A DNA stretch of 46,209 nt from Lentisphaeraceae bacterium (GTDB lineage Bacteria > Verrucomicrobiota > Kiritimatiellia > RFP12 > DVOR01). Under the pieces are notes generated by a model that was not told the DNA's origin, made no database searches, and worked only from the letters and a program-made list of their open reading frames with translations. Below, one piece after another: positions 14,595-21,826 of the stretch (position 1 is the first letter of the stretch; the number at the start of each line of letters is the position of its first letter). The stretch lies in the NCBI GenBank assembly GCA_004555175.1, contig SFJE01000014.1:1-46209 (forward strand), read 5' to 3'. The translations under genes and the position numbers were made by a program.

Positions 14595-15092
14595 TTAGAG
14601 GCGGGTGATGGATTCGATGACAACCGGGGTGTTGGGCACATCGCCCATCCAGCCGGCGGTGCCGGTGGAGACCGCTTCAATGGCATCGACCACATCGAAG
14701 CCGGCGGTGACATGGCCAAAGACGGCGTAGCCATAGGCCGAGGGATTGGGCGCGCGGAAGTTCAGGAAGTCGTTATCCACGGTGTTGATGAAGAACTGCG
14801 CGGTGGCAGAGTGAATCTCCGGGGTGCGGGCCATGGCGATGGCGTACTTGACATTCTTGAGGCCGTTGGCCGCTTCGTTGGGGATGGGCTCGTGGGTGGG
14901 CTTCTGCTCGAGTTCGGGGGTGAAGCCGCCGCCTTGAATCATAAAGCCCTGGATGACGCGGTGGAAGATGGTGCCATTATAGAAGCCTTCATCGAGATAG
15001 CGCAGGAAGTTGGCAACGGTCTTGGGAGCGGCCGATTCGTCAAGCGCCAACTTGATGTCGCCCTTATTCGTCTTCATCAGCACATTAATCAT
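14595..15092 (-). CDS. Cyclophilin-type peptidyl-prolyl cis-trans isomerase
   Basis: A 165-residue single-domain cyclophilin without a signal peptide. The active-site block FHRVIQGFMIQGG, the segment IAMARTPEIHSATAQFFIN and the later YGYAVFGHVTAGFDVVDAI are all present. It accelerates proline isomerisation in protein folding, probably in the cytosol. AAAGGA lies upstream of the ATG at 15092. It sits between a TlpA-like gene (35-bp gap) and an outer-membrane factor (24-bp gap). Confidence 0.95.
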   Translation of the reverse strand: MINVLMKTNKGDIKLALDESAAPKTVANFLRYLDEGFYNGTIFHRVIQGFMIQGGGFTPELEQKPTHEPIPNEAANGLKNVKYAIAMARTPEIHSATAQFFINTVDNDFLNFRAPNPSAYGYAVFGHVTAGFDVVDAIEAVSTGTAGWMGDVPNTPVVIESITRL

Positions 15093-15127
15093 GGGTGGGT
15101 TCCTTTCTGAGCGGCCCGGGGCACGCC

Positions 15128-16132
15128 TTAGTCTTGCGAAAGTTCTGCGGCAAAGGCCTCCCATTGGGCCTTGACGTCCTGGAAATCGGTATCGAGCGCG
15201 GCTTCACTTTGTAGGCCCAGCTGCTTGAGCTGCATCTGCACCTTGGCAAGGAGGGCACGGCGGGCGGCGGCGGACTTGGCGGCCGTCTGGCGCAACTTCT
15301 CAAGGGTCTGACGCGAGGCGGCCAAACGCGTGGTGGCGGTGTTCTTGGCGGCCAGGGCAATCGCCTCCTTGAACTCGGCGGCGCGGCTGGGAACGGTGCG
15401 CGAAAAGGTCTTGGCCAACAGCAAGGCCTTGGAGGGGGTGCCTACCAGCGTCTCGCGGATCTCTTCTTCGGCCTGCTCAATCCACGCCGTGCTCTGTTCC
15501 AGGAGTGTCTGAGCCTCTTCGCCTGCCGCGCCACCGCGTTGGACACGCTGACGCAGGATTTCGAGCGCCGGCTCGATATTCTGCCCCACCATCAGGCGGC
15601 GAGTCAAATCCTTGCAGTACTTGAGCTCCAGCCCATCGGCCAGCGAAACGCCCGCCGTGCGGCGCACGGGAACGGCCTTGACGGCCTCCATCACCTTGGC
15701 ATCAAAGTCCTTATTGGCCGGGTGACCGCCCCAAAAGAGCTGACCTTTGTGGTCGAAGATCATCGCATAGGGCACGCCATTGATGCGCGGACCGCCGGCC
15801 ACCGCGAATTGCTGATAGACCGAATAGTTGCACTTCGAGCGCTTGAGCAATTCGCGCACCGCCTCGTCATTTCGCTGCCAGAGATGCGTGCCGATGACCA
15901 CTGCCGGCTTACCCTCCAGCTTCCGGGCCAGTTCGCCAATATGCGGCAACACCGCGCGGCACGGCGGGCAGGTCAACCCAAAGGCCTCGACCACCACCAC
16001 CTTGCCCTCCAGATCGGCCGGTTTGAGCTTCGGCCCGCTCACGTGCATCTCGTCGGTGAGATTACTCACCTCCAGGGCCGCGGCCACGGTCGCCCAAGCA
16101 GCCAACACCATCCCACAAATCAGCTGTTTCAT
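15128..16132 (-). CDS. Exported TlpA/ResA-like thioredoxin-fold protein with helical tail
   Basis: A signal peptide (residues 1 to about 19) precedes a thioredoxin-like domain with the redox motif TCPPC (Cys 55 and 58). The domain includes VVVVEAFGLTCPPCRAVLP and the cis-proline region INGVPYAMIFDHKGQLFWGG. From about 190 to the end (334) the protein is helical and rich in A, E, K and R, a long tail not found in ordinary TlpA. It likely acts in the periplasm on disulfides or as a partner of an envelope protein. GGAGGA from the end of the upstream gene serves as its Shine-Dalgarno; the genes are 3 bp apart, so translation is coupled. Confidence 0.88.
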   Translation of the reverse strand: MKQLICGMVLAAWATVAAALEVSNLTDEMHVSGPKLKPADLEGKVVVVEAFGLTCPPCRAVLPHIGELARKLEGKPAVVIGTHLWQRNDEAVRELLKRSKCNYSVYQQFAVAGGPRINGVPYAMIFDHKGQLFWGGHPANKDFDAKVMEAVKAVPVRRTAGVSLADGLELKYCKDLTRRLMVGQNIEPALEILRQRVQRGGAAGEEAQTLLEQSTAWIEQAEEEIRETLVGTPSKALLLAKTFSRTVPSRAAEFKEAIALAAKNTATTRLAASRQTLEKLRQTAAKSAAARRALLAKVQMQLKQLGLQSEAALDTDFQDVKAQWEAFAAELSQD

Positions 16133-16135
16133 CGC

Positions 16136-17155
16136 TTAATCCTCCTCCGTAAAGAAGCGAATGCTACTCTTCTTGAACTCGTGTGTGGAGAAAAAGACCT
16201 TGCCCGCCGGCGCGCCAATCAGGTCACCCAAACGGCAGAAGGCCTCGTAGCCCGCCGCCCACGAGCGCTTGTGGATCATTGCATACACGGTGAAGGGGAA
16301 GTCCGCGCTTGCCGGGCGGGCGTAGCAATGCGTCACCTCCGCCTCGGCGGCCAGCCGGCGCCCGGCCGCATCGCACGCTTCCGGCGCCACCTGCCAGCAG
16401 CACATGCCATTGGCCATAAAGCCTCCCGCGCGGTGACGCAGCAGGAGCGCGAAGCGCCGTAGCGTCCCCTCCGCCTGCCAGGCGCGCAGCTGCGGCAAAT
16501 CCGCCTCCCGCCACGGCTCGGCCAAGGCGTCCGTGTCATCTTGATAACGCCGAATGATGGCCACCGCCTCGGGCGAAAGCGGCGGCGCGGGCACCACCTC
16601 CGGCCCCAGAGCTGCCGCCGGCACGCGATATTCGGTCCGCTCATCACGCTCACGCGTGCCGGCATCAAAGACCACATCAATCTTGTAGCGCGTCAGCGCC
16701 GGGAAGGGCGTGGGCGCCAAGTCGGCCAACTTTGCGGCCTCCGCTTCAAAGCGATCGGCCGGCGCCGAGAGAGTCCACCACAGATTCGGATAGGGCGCGT
16801 AATCCTGCGCCGAGAGGCCCTCGACCGCAAAGTCCGCCGGCCACGCCCGCTCGTAAGCGTGCGTCACCCCCGGCAAAGCACAAACACGCGCCGCAGCCGC
16901 CGCCAGCGCCGCCCCCTCCGCCCGCATCGCGTAGAGGCAACTGCGATAACCCAGCCGCCGCGCATCAAAGACCGCCCCTACGCGCCGCACCATCCCCGCC
17001 GCGCGCAACCGCGCCACAAAGGCCTCCAACTGCGCCTCGCTCGCCCCAAGCGCCTCCCCCAAAACAGCCAGCGGCCGCGACACCAAAGGCCACGGCCGCT
17101 GCAAGGCATAGAGCCAGCGCGTCTCCTCGATGGAAAGTTCAATCCGTTCGTCCAT
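16136..17155 (-). CDS. Fused AhbA-AhbB-like siroheme decarboxylase / Lrp-type protein
   Basis: The 339-residue protein contains two tandem copies of the Lrp/AsnC-like siroheme decarboxylase unit. The first has a winged-helix part, then MVRRVGAVFDARRLGYRS and LPGVTHAYERAWPADFAVEG. The second has LRRFALLLRHRAGGFMANGM and VTHCYARPASADFPFTVYAM. AhbA and AhbB remove acetate-derived carboxyls from siroheme in the alternative heme pathway; d1-heme proteins (NirD/L/G/H) are relatives. In the first copy the usual R-x-H-x-Y/F-NLWFTL stretch reads DYAPYPNLWWTL, lacking the histidine, so only the second half may be catalytic. Alternatively it is a redox- or heme-linked regulator. No Shine-Dalgarno precedes the ATG at 17155. 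No other heme gene is near. Confidence 0.75.
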   Translation of the reverse strand: MDERIELSIEETRWLYALQRPWPLVSRPLAVLGEALGASEAQLEAFVARLRAAGMVRRVGAVFDARRLGYRSCLYAMRAEGAALAAAAARVCALPGVTHAYERAWPADFAVEGLSAQDYAPYPNLWWTLSAPADRFEAEAAKLADLAPTPFPALTRYKIDVVFDAGTRERDERTEYRVPAAALGPEVVPAPPLSPEAVAIIRRYQDDTDALAEPWREADLPQLRAWQAEGTLRRFALLLRHRAGGFMANGMCCWQVAPEACDAAGRRLAAEAEVTHCYARPASADFPFTVYAMIHKRSWAAGYEAFCRLGDLIGAPAGKVFFSTHEFKKSSIRFFTEED

Positions 17156-17231
17156 TGCGCGTAAGGTAGCATATTTCCCGGGCCAAGGAAAGCCCTCACC
17201 CCGCCAGCGCGCGGCGCGCACAAACTTTTCC

Positions 17232-17260
17232 TTGCGTGAGGGGAAAAGACGCGCTATACT
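17232..17260 (+). promoter_or_regulatory. Promoter for the small membrane protein and rhomboid genes
   Basis: -35 TTGCGT (17232-17237), a 17-bp spacer and -10 TATACT (17255-17260) precede AAGGAGG and the ATG at 17286. Confidence 0.82.
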
Positions 17261-17285
17261 AGGGGCGTATCAAGGAGGAAGCATT

Positions 17286-17477
17286 ATGGCAGACAAACCC
17301 TTTATCGCCGCTCGTTTGCGGAACCCCGCTGAGGAAGCCGCCGCCAAGCCGAAGGCGAAGGCCAAGACCGATTGGATTGGCGGAGCGTGCGCGATTGTGG
17401 CCGTGATCCTGGCGGCCGCAACGGCAGCGGTCACCTATCTGGAATGGGACCCGCTGACAAAGTTTATCGGTAAATAA
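17286..17477 (+). CDS. Small single-pass membrane protein, 63 residues
   Basis: The protein has a basic, Ala/Lys-rich N-terminal half, one hydrophobic helix at about 31-51 (IGGACAIVAVILAAATAAV) and a short tail EWDPLTKFIGK. AAGGAGG six bases before the ATG and a good promoter make it a credible gene despite its size. It lies 10 bp before the rhomboid protease gene and is probably co-transcribed. It may be a substrate or partner of that protease, which is inference. No family is recognised. Confidence 0.8.
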   Translation: MADKPFIAARLRNPAEEAAAKPKAKAKTDWIGGACAIVAVILAAATAAVTYLEWDPLTKFIGK

Positions 17478-17487
17478 GGACGCAAGC

Positions 17488-18072
17488 ATGCGTCTTGGCG
17501 CGCCGGTGAGCGCGTGGTTTTGCGGACTCTGCCTCATCTGGGCGGGGGCCGCTTTTTTTGGTCTGCCGGGAGCGCAGGCCTTGGGGATTGAGGCGCGCGC
17601 GGTGGCAGCCGGGGAGGTGTGGCGGCTGGGAACCTATGCGCTGGTGCACGGGGCGTGGTGGCACTTGGTGGCAAATGGGGTCGGCATTTGGATGACGGGG
17701 CGGTGGCTGGAACGGCAGGTGGGCTCGCGCACCGTGGCGGCGGTGGGGCTTTTGGGAATCGCGGGCGGGGCGTTGGGCTTTTTGGTGACATTGGCGCTGG
17801 ATCCGCGGCTGGGGCCAGGCATGCGATGCGTGGGGGCCTCGGGAGCCCTTTCGGCATTGCTGGGATTTGTGACGGGCCACTGGCCGCGCGAGCAACTACG
17901 GGTCTATCTGTTTGGCTTGCCGCTGGCCGTGCAAGGCATTTGGCTGGGCGGCTTGCTCGTGCTCTTGATGGCCCTAGAGGCAACCCTTTGGCCGCAGGGG
18001 ACGGCCTATGGCGCGCATCTGGGCGCGTGGGGCGTGGGACTGCTCTTGGGCGCGATAATAGATAACAGATGA
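17488..18072 (+). CDS. Rhomboid-family intramembrane serine protease
   Basis: A 194-residue polytopic protein with the rhomboid hallmarks: HGAWWHLVANGVGIW in the second helix region, the catalytic serine in VGASGALSALLG and the catalytic histidine in AYGAHLGAWGVG. It cleaves transmembrane substrates in the inner membrane. AAGGA precedes the ATG at 17488. It shares a promoter with the small membrane protein gene upstream. Its last codons run into a short ACAGATGAC-type repeat (18064-18087). Confidence 0.92.
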   Translation: MRLGAPVSAWFCGLCLIWAGAAFFGLPGAQALGIEARAVAAGEVWRLGTYALVHGAWWHLVANGVGIWMTGRWLERQVGSRTVAAVGLLGIAGGALGFLVTLALDPRLGPGMRCVGASGALSALLGFVTGHWPREQLRVYLFGLPLAVQGIWLGGLLVLLMALEATLWPQGTAYGAHLGAWGVGLLLGAIIDNR

Positions 18073-18087
18073 CGGATGACAGATGCC
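18061..18087. repeat. Short degenerate ACAGATGAC tandem repeat
   Basis: The word AACAGATGAC at 18064-18073 is followed by GGATGACAGATG. The identical 10-mer is at 7352-7361, containing the kinase start codon. A related AGACAGAAGACAGATAACAG is read on the minus strand at 13150-13170. All sit at gene ends. Confidence 0.6.
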
Positions 18088-18090
18088 AGA

Positions 18091-18128
18091 AAAACGCGGC
18101 GCAGGGTTTCCTGCGCCGCGTCGCTTTT
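18091..18128. terminator. Bidirectional terminator between rhomboid and Fe-ADH genes
   Basis: A perfect 11-bp stem (CGCGGCGCAGG 18095-18105, CCTGCGCCGCG 18110-18120) with loop GTTT has AAAA on the left and TCGCTTTT on the right. It can serve both convergent genes. Confidence 0.9.
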
Positions 18129-18129
18129 G

Positions 18130-18173
18130 CTAACAGCTATCAGCTAACCGCTAACAGCTAATCGCTAACCGCT
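18130..18173. repeat. GCTAACCGCT/GCTAACAGCT tandem repeat at the Fe-ADH 3' end
   Basis: Five degenerate 8-10-bp units. GCTAACCGCT occurs exactly at 18143-18152 and 18164-18173. Its reverse complement occurs twice at the kinase 3' end (8682-8712). The array ends two bases before the stop codon of the alcohol dehydrogenase gene. Confidence 0.8.
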
Positions 18174-18175
18174 CC

Positions 18176-19354
18176 TTACCAGTTGATGGCGGCGGGGGTG
18201 CCATCGTAGGCGGCGAGGAGGATCTTGCGGATGTCCTCGGCGGTGGTGGTGCGGGGGTTGGAGCCGGTGCAGGGGTCGAGGACCGCGTTCTGGGCGATGA
18301 AGTCGAGGTTCGCCTCAAAGACCTCGCGGGAGACGCCGGCAGCCTCGAGGGTAGCGGGGATGTCGAGCGAATCGTTGAGGGCGCAGATCTTGTCGACCAG
18401 GACATTGACCAGCTGCTTCTCGGTGGCACCCGGGAGACCGAGGGCGCGGGCGATGTCGGCGTAGCGACTCTCGCAGGCCTTGCGGTTGAACTGGATAACG
18501 AAGGGCTGACAGATGGCGTTGCAGAGGCCGTGGGGGAGGTGGAACTGGGCGCCAATCTTGTGAGCGATGGAGTGCGTGATGCCGAGGAGCGCGTTGGAGA
18601 AGGCCATACCGGCGAGGCACTGAGCGATGTGCATCCGGCCACGAGCGGCCATGTCGCCATTGTAGGAGGCCACGAGGTCGTCATCGATCATCTGGATGGC
18701 CTTGACGGCGAGGGGGTCGGAGAAGTCCGAGTGCCAGCCGGCGACGTAGGCTTCGATGGCGTGGGTGAGGGCATCGAGGCCAGTGTGGGCGGTCAACTTG
18801 GGAGGCATGGTCTCGGCGAGCTCGCTATCGACCACGGCGATGTCGGGGGTAATCTCGAAGTCGGCCAGCGGATACTTGACCTTGGTGGAATAGTCGGTGA
18901 TGACGGAGAAGGCGGTCACTTCGGTGGCGGTGCCGGAGGTGGAGGGGATGGCCACGAAGATGGCCTTCTGGCGCAGGACGGGCATCGTGAAGGGATCCTT
19001 GATGTCGTCGAAGCTCTTCTCGGGGTGCTCGTAGAAGACCCACATGGCCTTGGCCGCGTCGATGGGCGAGCCGCCGCCGATGGAGACGATGACATCCGGA
19101 CCAAAGTCGCGCATCGCCTGGGCGCCCTTCATCACGGTCTCGACGGAGGGATCGGGCTCAACACCCTCAAAGTGGGCCACTTCCAGCCCGGCATCCTTGA
19201 GGATCTTCTCCAGACGGTCAAGGGCGCCACTCTTCTTCATCGAGCTACCGCCCGAGACAATCATCGCGCGCTTGCGGGTTTTACCAAGAACTGCGAGTTC
19301 CTTCATCGCGCCAGGACCAAAGTAGAGGTCGCGCGGGAGGGTGAAACGTGCCAT
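18176..19354 (-). CDS. Iron-containing alcohol dehydrogenase
   Basis: A 392-residue type III alcohol dehydrogenase. The nucleotide-binding GGGSPIDAAKA lies near residue 93. The metal ligands are the aspartate and histidine of TGLDALTHAIEAYV and the two histidines in ITHSIAHKIGAQFHLPHG. These enzymes reduce aldehydes to alcohols (or the reverse) with NAD(P)H in the cytosol, usually in fermentation; the substrate cannot be fixed. AAAGGA precedes the ATG. An extended -10 (TGTGCTATACT) lies about 55 bp upstream, and the leader holds a GGGCGC/GCGCCC hairpin at 19380-19396. It is a single-gene unit. Confidence 0.93.
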   Translation of the reverse strand: MARFTLPRDLYFGPGAMKELAVLGKTRKRAMIVSGGSSMKKSGALDRLEKILKDAGLEVAHFEGVEPDPSVETVMKGAQAMRDFGPDVIVSIGGGSPIDAAKAMWVFYEHPEKSFDDIKDPFTMPVLRQKAIFVAIPSTSGTATEVTAFSVITDYSTKVKYPLADFEITPDIAVVDSELAETMPPKLTAHTGLDALTHAIEAYVAGWHSDFSDPLAVKAIQMIDDDLVASYNGDMAARGRMHIAQCLAGMAFSNALLGITHSIAHKIGAQFHLPHGLCNAICQPFVIQFNRKACESRYADIARALGLPGATEKQLVNVLVDKICALNDSLDIPATLEAAGVSREVFEANLDFIAQNAVLDPCTGSNPRTTTAEDIRKILLAAYDGTPAAINW

Positions 19355-19409
19355 AAGTCTATCCTTTCATTCACTGTGCGGGCGCAGTCCGCGCCCAAAC
19401 CACGACAGA

Positions 19410-19418
19410 AGTATAGCA
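19410..19418 (-). promoter_or_regulatory. Extended -10 promoter for the Fe-ADH gene
   Basis: The minus strand reads TGTGCTATACT: -10 TATACT (19410-19415) with TGC extension (19416-19418). The -35 is poor. Confidence 0.6.
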
Positions 19419-19577
19419 CATTGTGGACGGTGAGAGGTAAACAGTAAACCGTGAGGTGCTCGCTGCGCGCGTGAGGAGGCATCGTAGCGTGCGGCTTCAG
19501 CCGCGCAGAAAGGCGAGAGGTACACGCTGCACTCGCGGAGGGCGGCGGTGTGGCTAGCGACCTTCTAGCCGGCGTGC

Positions 19578-19640
19578 CCACAAGGCGCACCGGCCGGGAT
19601 GGAGCGCACTGCGCTCCCGAGGGGCGTGGGGGCGAGTAGC
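19578..19640. repeat. Second copy of the two-hairpin intergenic repeat
   Basis: Hairpin I GCCGG/CCGGC encloses an inner GTGCC/GGCGC-type stem. Hairpin II is GGAGCGC-ACT-GCGCTCC. Both are followed by CGAGGGGCGTGGGGGCGAG. Compared with 8775-8850, the last pair of hairpin II changes from T-A to C-G on both sides, a compensatory change. Confidence 0.75.
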
Positions 19641-19669
19641 CACCACCCGGGGGCGAGGCCAAATTGTAA

Positions 19670-19746
19670 GTCCACCAATTATTGGAATTAAGCGGCCCTC
19701 TTAATTCTCGGACTCGCCCCGGGTTGGAGTTGTCCTTGGGGCGAGT
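19670..19746. repeat. Nested inverted repeats upstream of the 22-bp array
   Basis: The segment contains CCAATTATTGG, GAATTAAG-CGGCCCT-CTTAATTC (8-bp arms, 7-bp spacer), outer AGTCC/GGACT arms and CTCGCCCC...GGGGCGAG (8-bp arms). The 8-7-8 dyad has the same plan as the 6-7-6 dyads of the adjacent 22-bp units (AATAAG-N7-CTTATT). Confidence 0.75.
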
Positions 19747-19774
19747 TGGATTTGGAGGTGGGCGAAGGGCAATA

Positions 19775-19861
19775 AATAAGACCCCGTCTTATTACCAATA
19801 AGGCCCCGTCCTATTACCAATAAGGCCCCGTCTTATTGCCAATAAGGCCCCGTCTTATGAG
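19775..19861. repeat. Four 22-bp tandem units, each an AATAAG-N7-CTTATT dyad
   Basis: Units lie at 19775-19796, 19797-19818, 19819-19840 and 19841-19861. They differ at few positions, and the fourth loses its right end. Most units have 6-bp arms AATAAG and CTTATT around a GCCCCGT-like spacer. The 22-bp period puts all dyads on one face of the helix, as in iterons or multi-site operators. No spacer diversity exists, so it is not a CRISPR array. Confidence 0.85.
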
Positions 19862-20343
19862 TTCCCCCCCGGCGAGGCGCCAATTCGCCTCCAGCGAAGC
19901 CCCAATCCCCTCTCCCCCGCCACCACTTCCCCAATTGAGACACCGACCGTCCCCGCCGCGCAGGCGGAAGTCGTCCTCCCCGAATGCGCGTTTGAGGGAC
20001 CGACCATTTACAACGGGCGGGGTGTTATGGTAAATTGGGGGCGCTTTTGGGTTCCAAGAGCAAGCCATAGTTTGGGTTATCACGGCGATCCTGATGGGCT
20101 CTCGCCCCGCCTAAACGTTTATTACGCGTTCGCTACGCGAATGTATCGTTCCACTGAAACGACCAAATTTCACTACAAGAACGAGACATTCCAGCGTTGG
20201 CGCGCTTGGGAAGTTTTCCCGGGCGTGTCTTCATTTGGATGTTTTCTTGTAGGGCTTTGGTCGGCCTCAGTGGAGAACAGAAGAGTCGAGGCACGCCTTT
20301 ATTGTCCCCCGGGCGGCACTCGTTGAACTGGAGCCGCCGGGTT

Positions 20344-21819
20344 ATGCAGTTTACCTCCTTTGCCTTCTTCCTCTTTTTGCCGACCGTCTTTCTGGTCTAC
20401 TGGGCGCTCGCCTGCCCGTTCTTGGCCAAACGCCATCGCGAGGGCTCTCTGCGGTTGCAGAATCTGTGGGTGGTAGCGGCCAGCTATCTCTTCTATGGCT
20501 GGTGGAATTGGCAGTTGCTTTGGTTGATTTCCTTTACGGCGTTGTGGGCATGGGGAAGTGGCTTGCTTGTAACGCGCTGTTTGGAGCGCCCAGAAGGAGG
20601 AAAACGAGCTGCACAGGTTATCGTTGGGCTGGCGTTGGTGGTCAACCTCGGCATCTTGGGCGTGTTCAAGTATGCCGACTTCTTTATCGGGAACTGCGCC
20701 GCGTTATTGCAAATGCTCGGCTTTCAGGTCCATTTGACGAGCCTTCAGTTGCTTCTGCCGGTGGGGATTTCCTTCTACACCTTCCAGGCCTTAAGCTATG
20801 TTATTGACGCCTATCGCCGCGCGCTTCAACCCACACGCGACCCCGTGGCTTTTCTTGCGTATGTTAGTTTCTTCCCGCAGTTAGTCGCCGGTCCCATTGA
20901 ACGCGCCACGCACCTGTTGCCACAGTTCCTGCGTCCGCGGACCTTTGACTACGCACTTGCTGTTGAGGGGTGCCGACAGATGCTTTGGGGCTTTGCCCAA
21001 AAGTGTCTTTTGGCCGACCGCTGTGCCTATGTTGCCAATCAATTGCTCGATCAGCCAAACGCCTCTACGCTCTCGATCTGGGTGGGCATGATTTGCTTTG
21101 CCTTTCAGATCTACGGCGACTTCGCGGGGTACTCCGACATTGCCATCGGTTGCTCCAAACTCTTTGGCATTCGCCTGATGACCAACTTCCGCCACCCCTA
21201 CTTCGCACGCGACATCGCAGAGTTCTGGCGCCGGTGGCATATCTCGCTGACTACGTGGTTCCGGGACTACCTCTACATCCCGCTTGGCGGTAGCCGTTGT
21301 TCCTCGTTCAAGCGTATTCGCAACACCTTTATCATCTTCCTCGTTTCCGGTTTCTGGCATGGCGCAAACTGGACCTTCCTCGCATGGGGAGCCTTCCACG
21401 CCTGCTGCTTCCTGCCGCTTCTCCTCTGCAACCGCAATCGCAAACACACCAGCGATGTCGTCGCCCCAGGGCGTCTCCTCCCCTCCGGACTTGAAGCCTG
21501 GCAAATCTGCTCCACCTTCCTCTTGGCGGTCATCGGCTGGACCTTCTTCCGCGCGCCGGACATCTCCACTGCCTGCGCTTGGTTGGGAAAAATGTTCACC
21601 TTCTGTGATCTCACCTACCGTCAAGTCGGCCTCGGAAACCTTGCCAAAGCGCTTCCCGTGATGCTTCTCTTCCTTCTCATCACCTGGCTCAACCGAGACC
21701 GCACCTCGCCGCGCCTCCCAACACTCCTACCACTTCGCTGGGCCATCTACCTGGCGCTAATCTTCCTCATCCTCCTCTGGCAGGTCGCCCCGCAACCCTT
21801 CATCTACTTCCAATTCTAA
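20344..21819 (+). CDS. MBOAT (AlgI-like) membrane O-acyltransferase
   Basis: A 491-residue polytopic protein. It has the AlgI/DltB-like signatures PVGISFYTFQALSYVID, FPQLVAGPIERATHLLPQF, IYGDFAGYSDIAIG and FWRRWHISLTTWFRDYLYIPLGGSR. The catalytic histidine is in SGFWHGANW (His 339). The family transfers acyl groups across the membrane to extracellular polysaccharides. The ATG at 20344 begins the first helix; GGAG lies 12 bp upstream. It is followed after 7 bp by an SGNH-like gene, the usual partner. The pair is less GC-rich than its surroundings, which suggests acquisition. Confidence 0.95.
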   Translation: MQFTSFAFFLFLPTVFLVYWALACPFLAKRHREGSLRLQNLWVVAASYLFYGWWNWQLLWLISFTALWAWGSGLLVTRCLERPEGGKRAAQVIVGLALVVNLGILGVFKYADFFIGNCAALLQMLGFQVHLTSLQLLLPVGISFYTFQALSYVIDAYRRALQPTRDPVAFLAYVSFFPQLVAGPIERATHLLPQFLRPRTFDYALAVEGCRQMLWGFAQKCLLADRCAYVANQLLDQPNASTLSIWVGMICFAFQIYGDFAGYSDIAIGCSKLFGIRLMTNFRHPYFARDIAEFWRRWHISLTTWFRDYLYIPLGGSRCSSFKRIRNTFIIFLVSGFWHGANWTFLAWGAFHACCFLPLLLCNRNRKHTSDVVAPGRLLPSGLEAWQICSTFLLAVIGWTFFRAPDISTACAWLGKMFTFCDLTYRQVGLGNLAKALPVMLLFLLITWLNRDRTSPRLPTLLPLRWAIYLALIFLILLWQVAPQPFIYFQF

Positions 21820-21826
21820 CGCCCCG

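Larger units (their letters stand above)
19425..20343. other. About 0.9 kb without a convincing gene, rich in repeats and dyads
   Basis: From left: a GTAAACAGTAAACCGTGAG-type short repeat (19436-19455); a two-hairpin repeat at 19578-19640 matching 8775-8850; a dense cluster of inverted repeats at 19670-19745; four 22-bp units at 19775-19861; and a lower-GC segment at 20030-20340. A 99-codon frame at 20027-20326 has no Shine-Dalgarno and no recognisable domain, so I do not call it. The region is the likely promoter area of the MBOAT gene. Confidence 0.65.

Noticed and set aside
12957..15110. Plus-strand frame of 717 codons antisense to the outer-membrane factor and cyclophilin genes
   Set aside because: It is glycine-rich shadow sequence opposite two well-supported genes.
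19775..19861. CRISPR array
   Set aside because: The units are contiguous 22-bp copies with no variable spacers, and no cas gene is present.
20027..20326. 99-codon plus-strand ORF before the MBOAT gene
   Set aside because: It has no Shine-Dalgarno and no recognisable domain, and its end overlaps the probable leader of the MBOAT gene. I keep it only as a remark.
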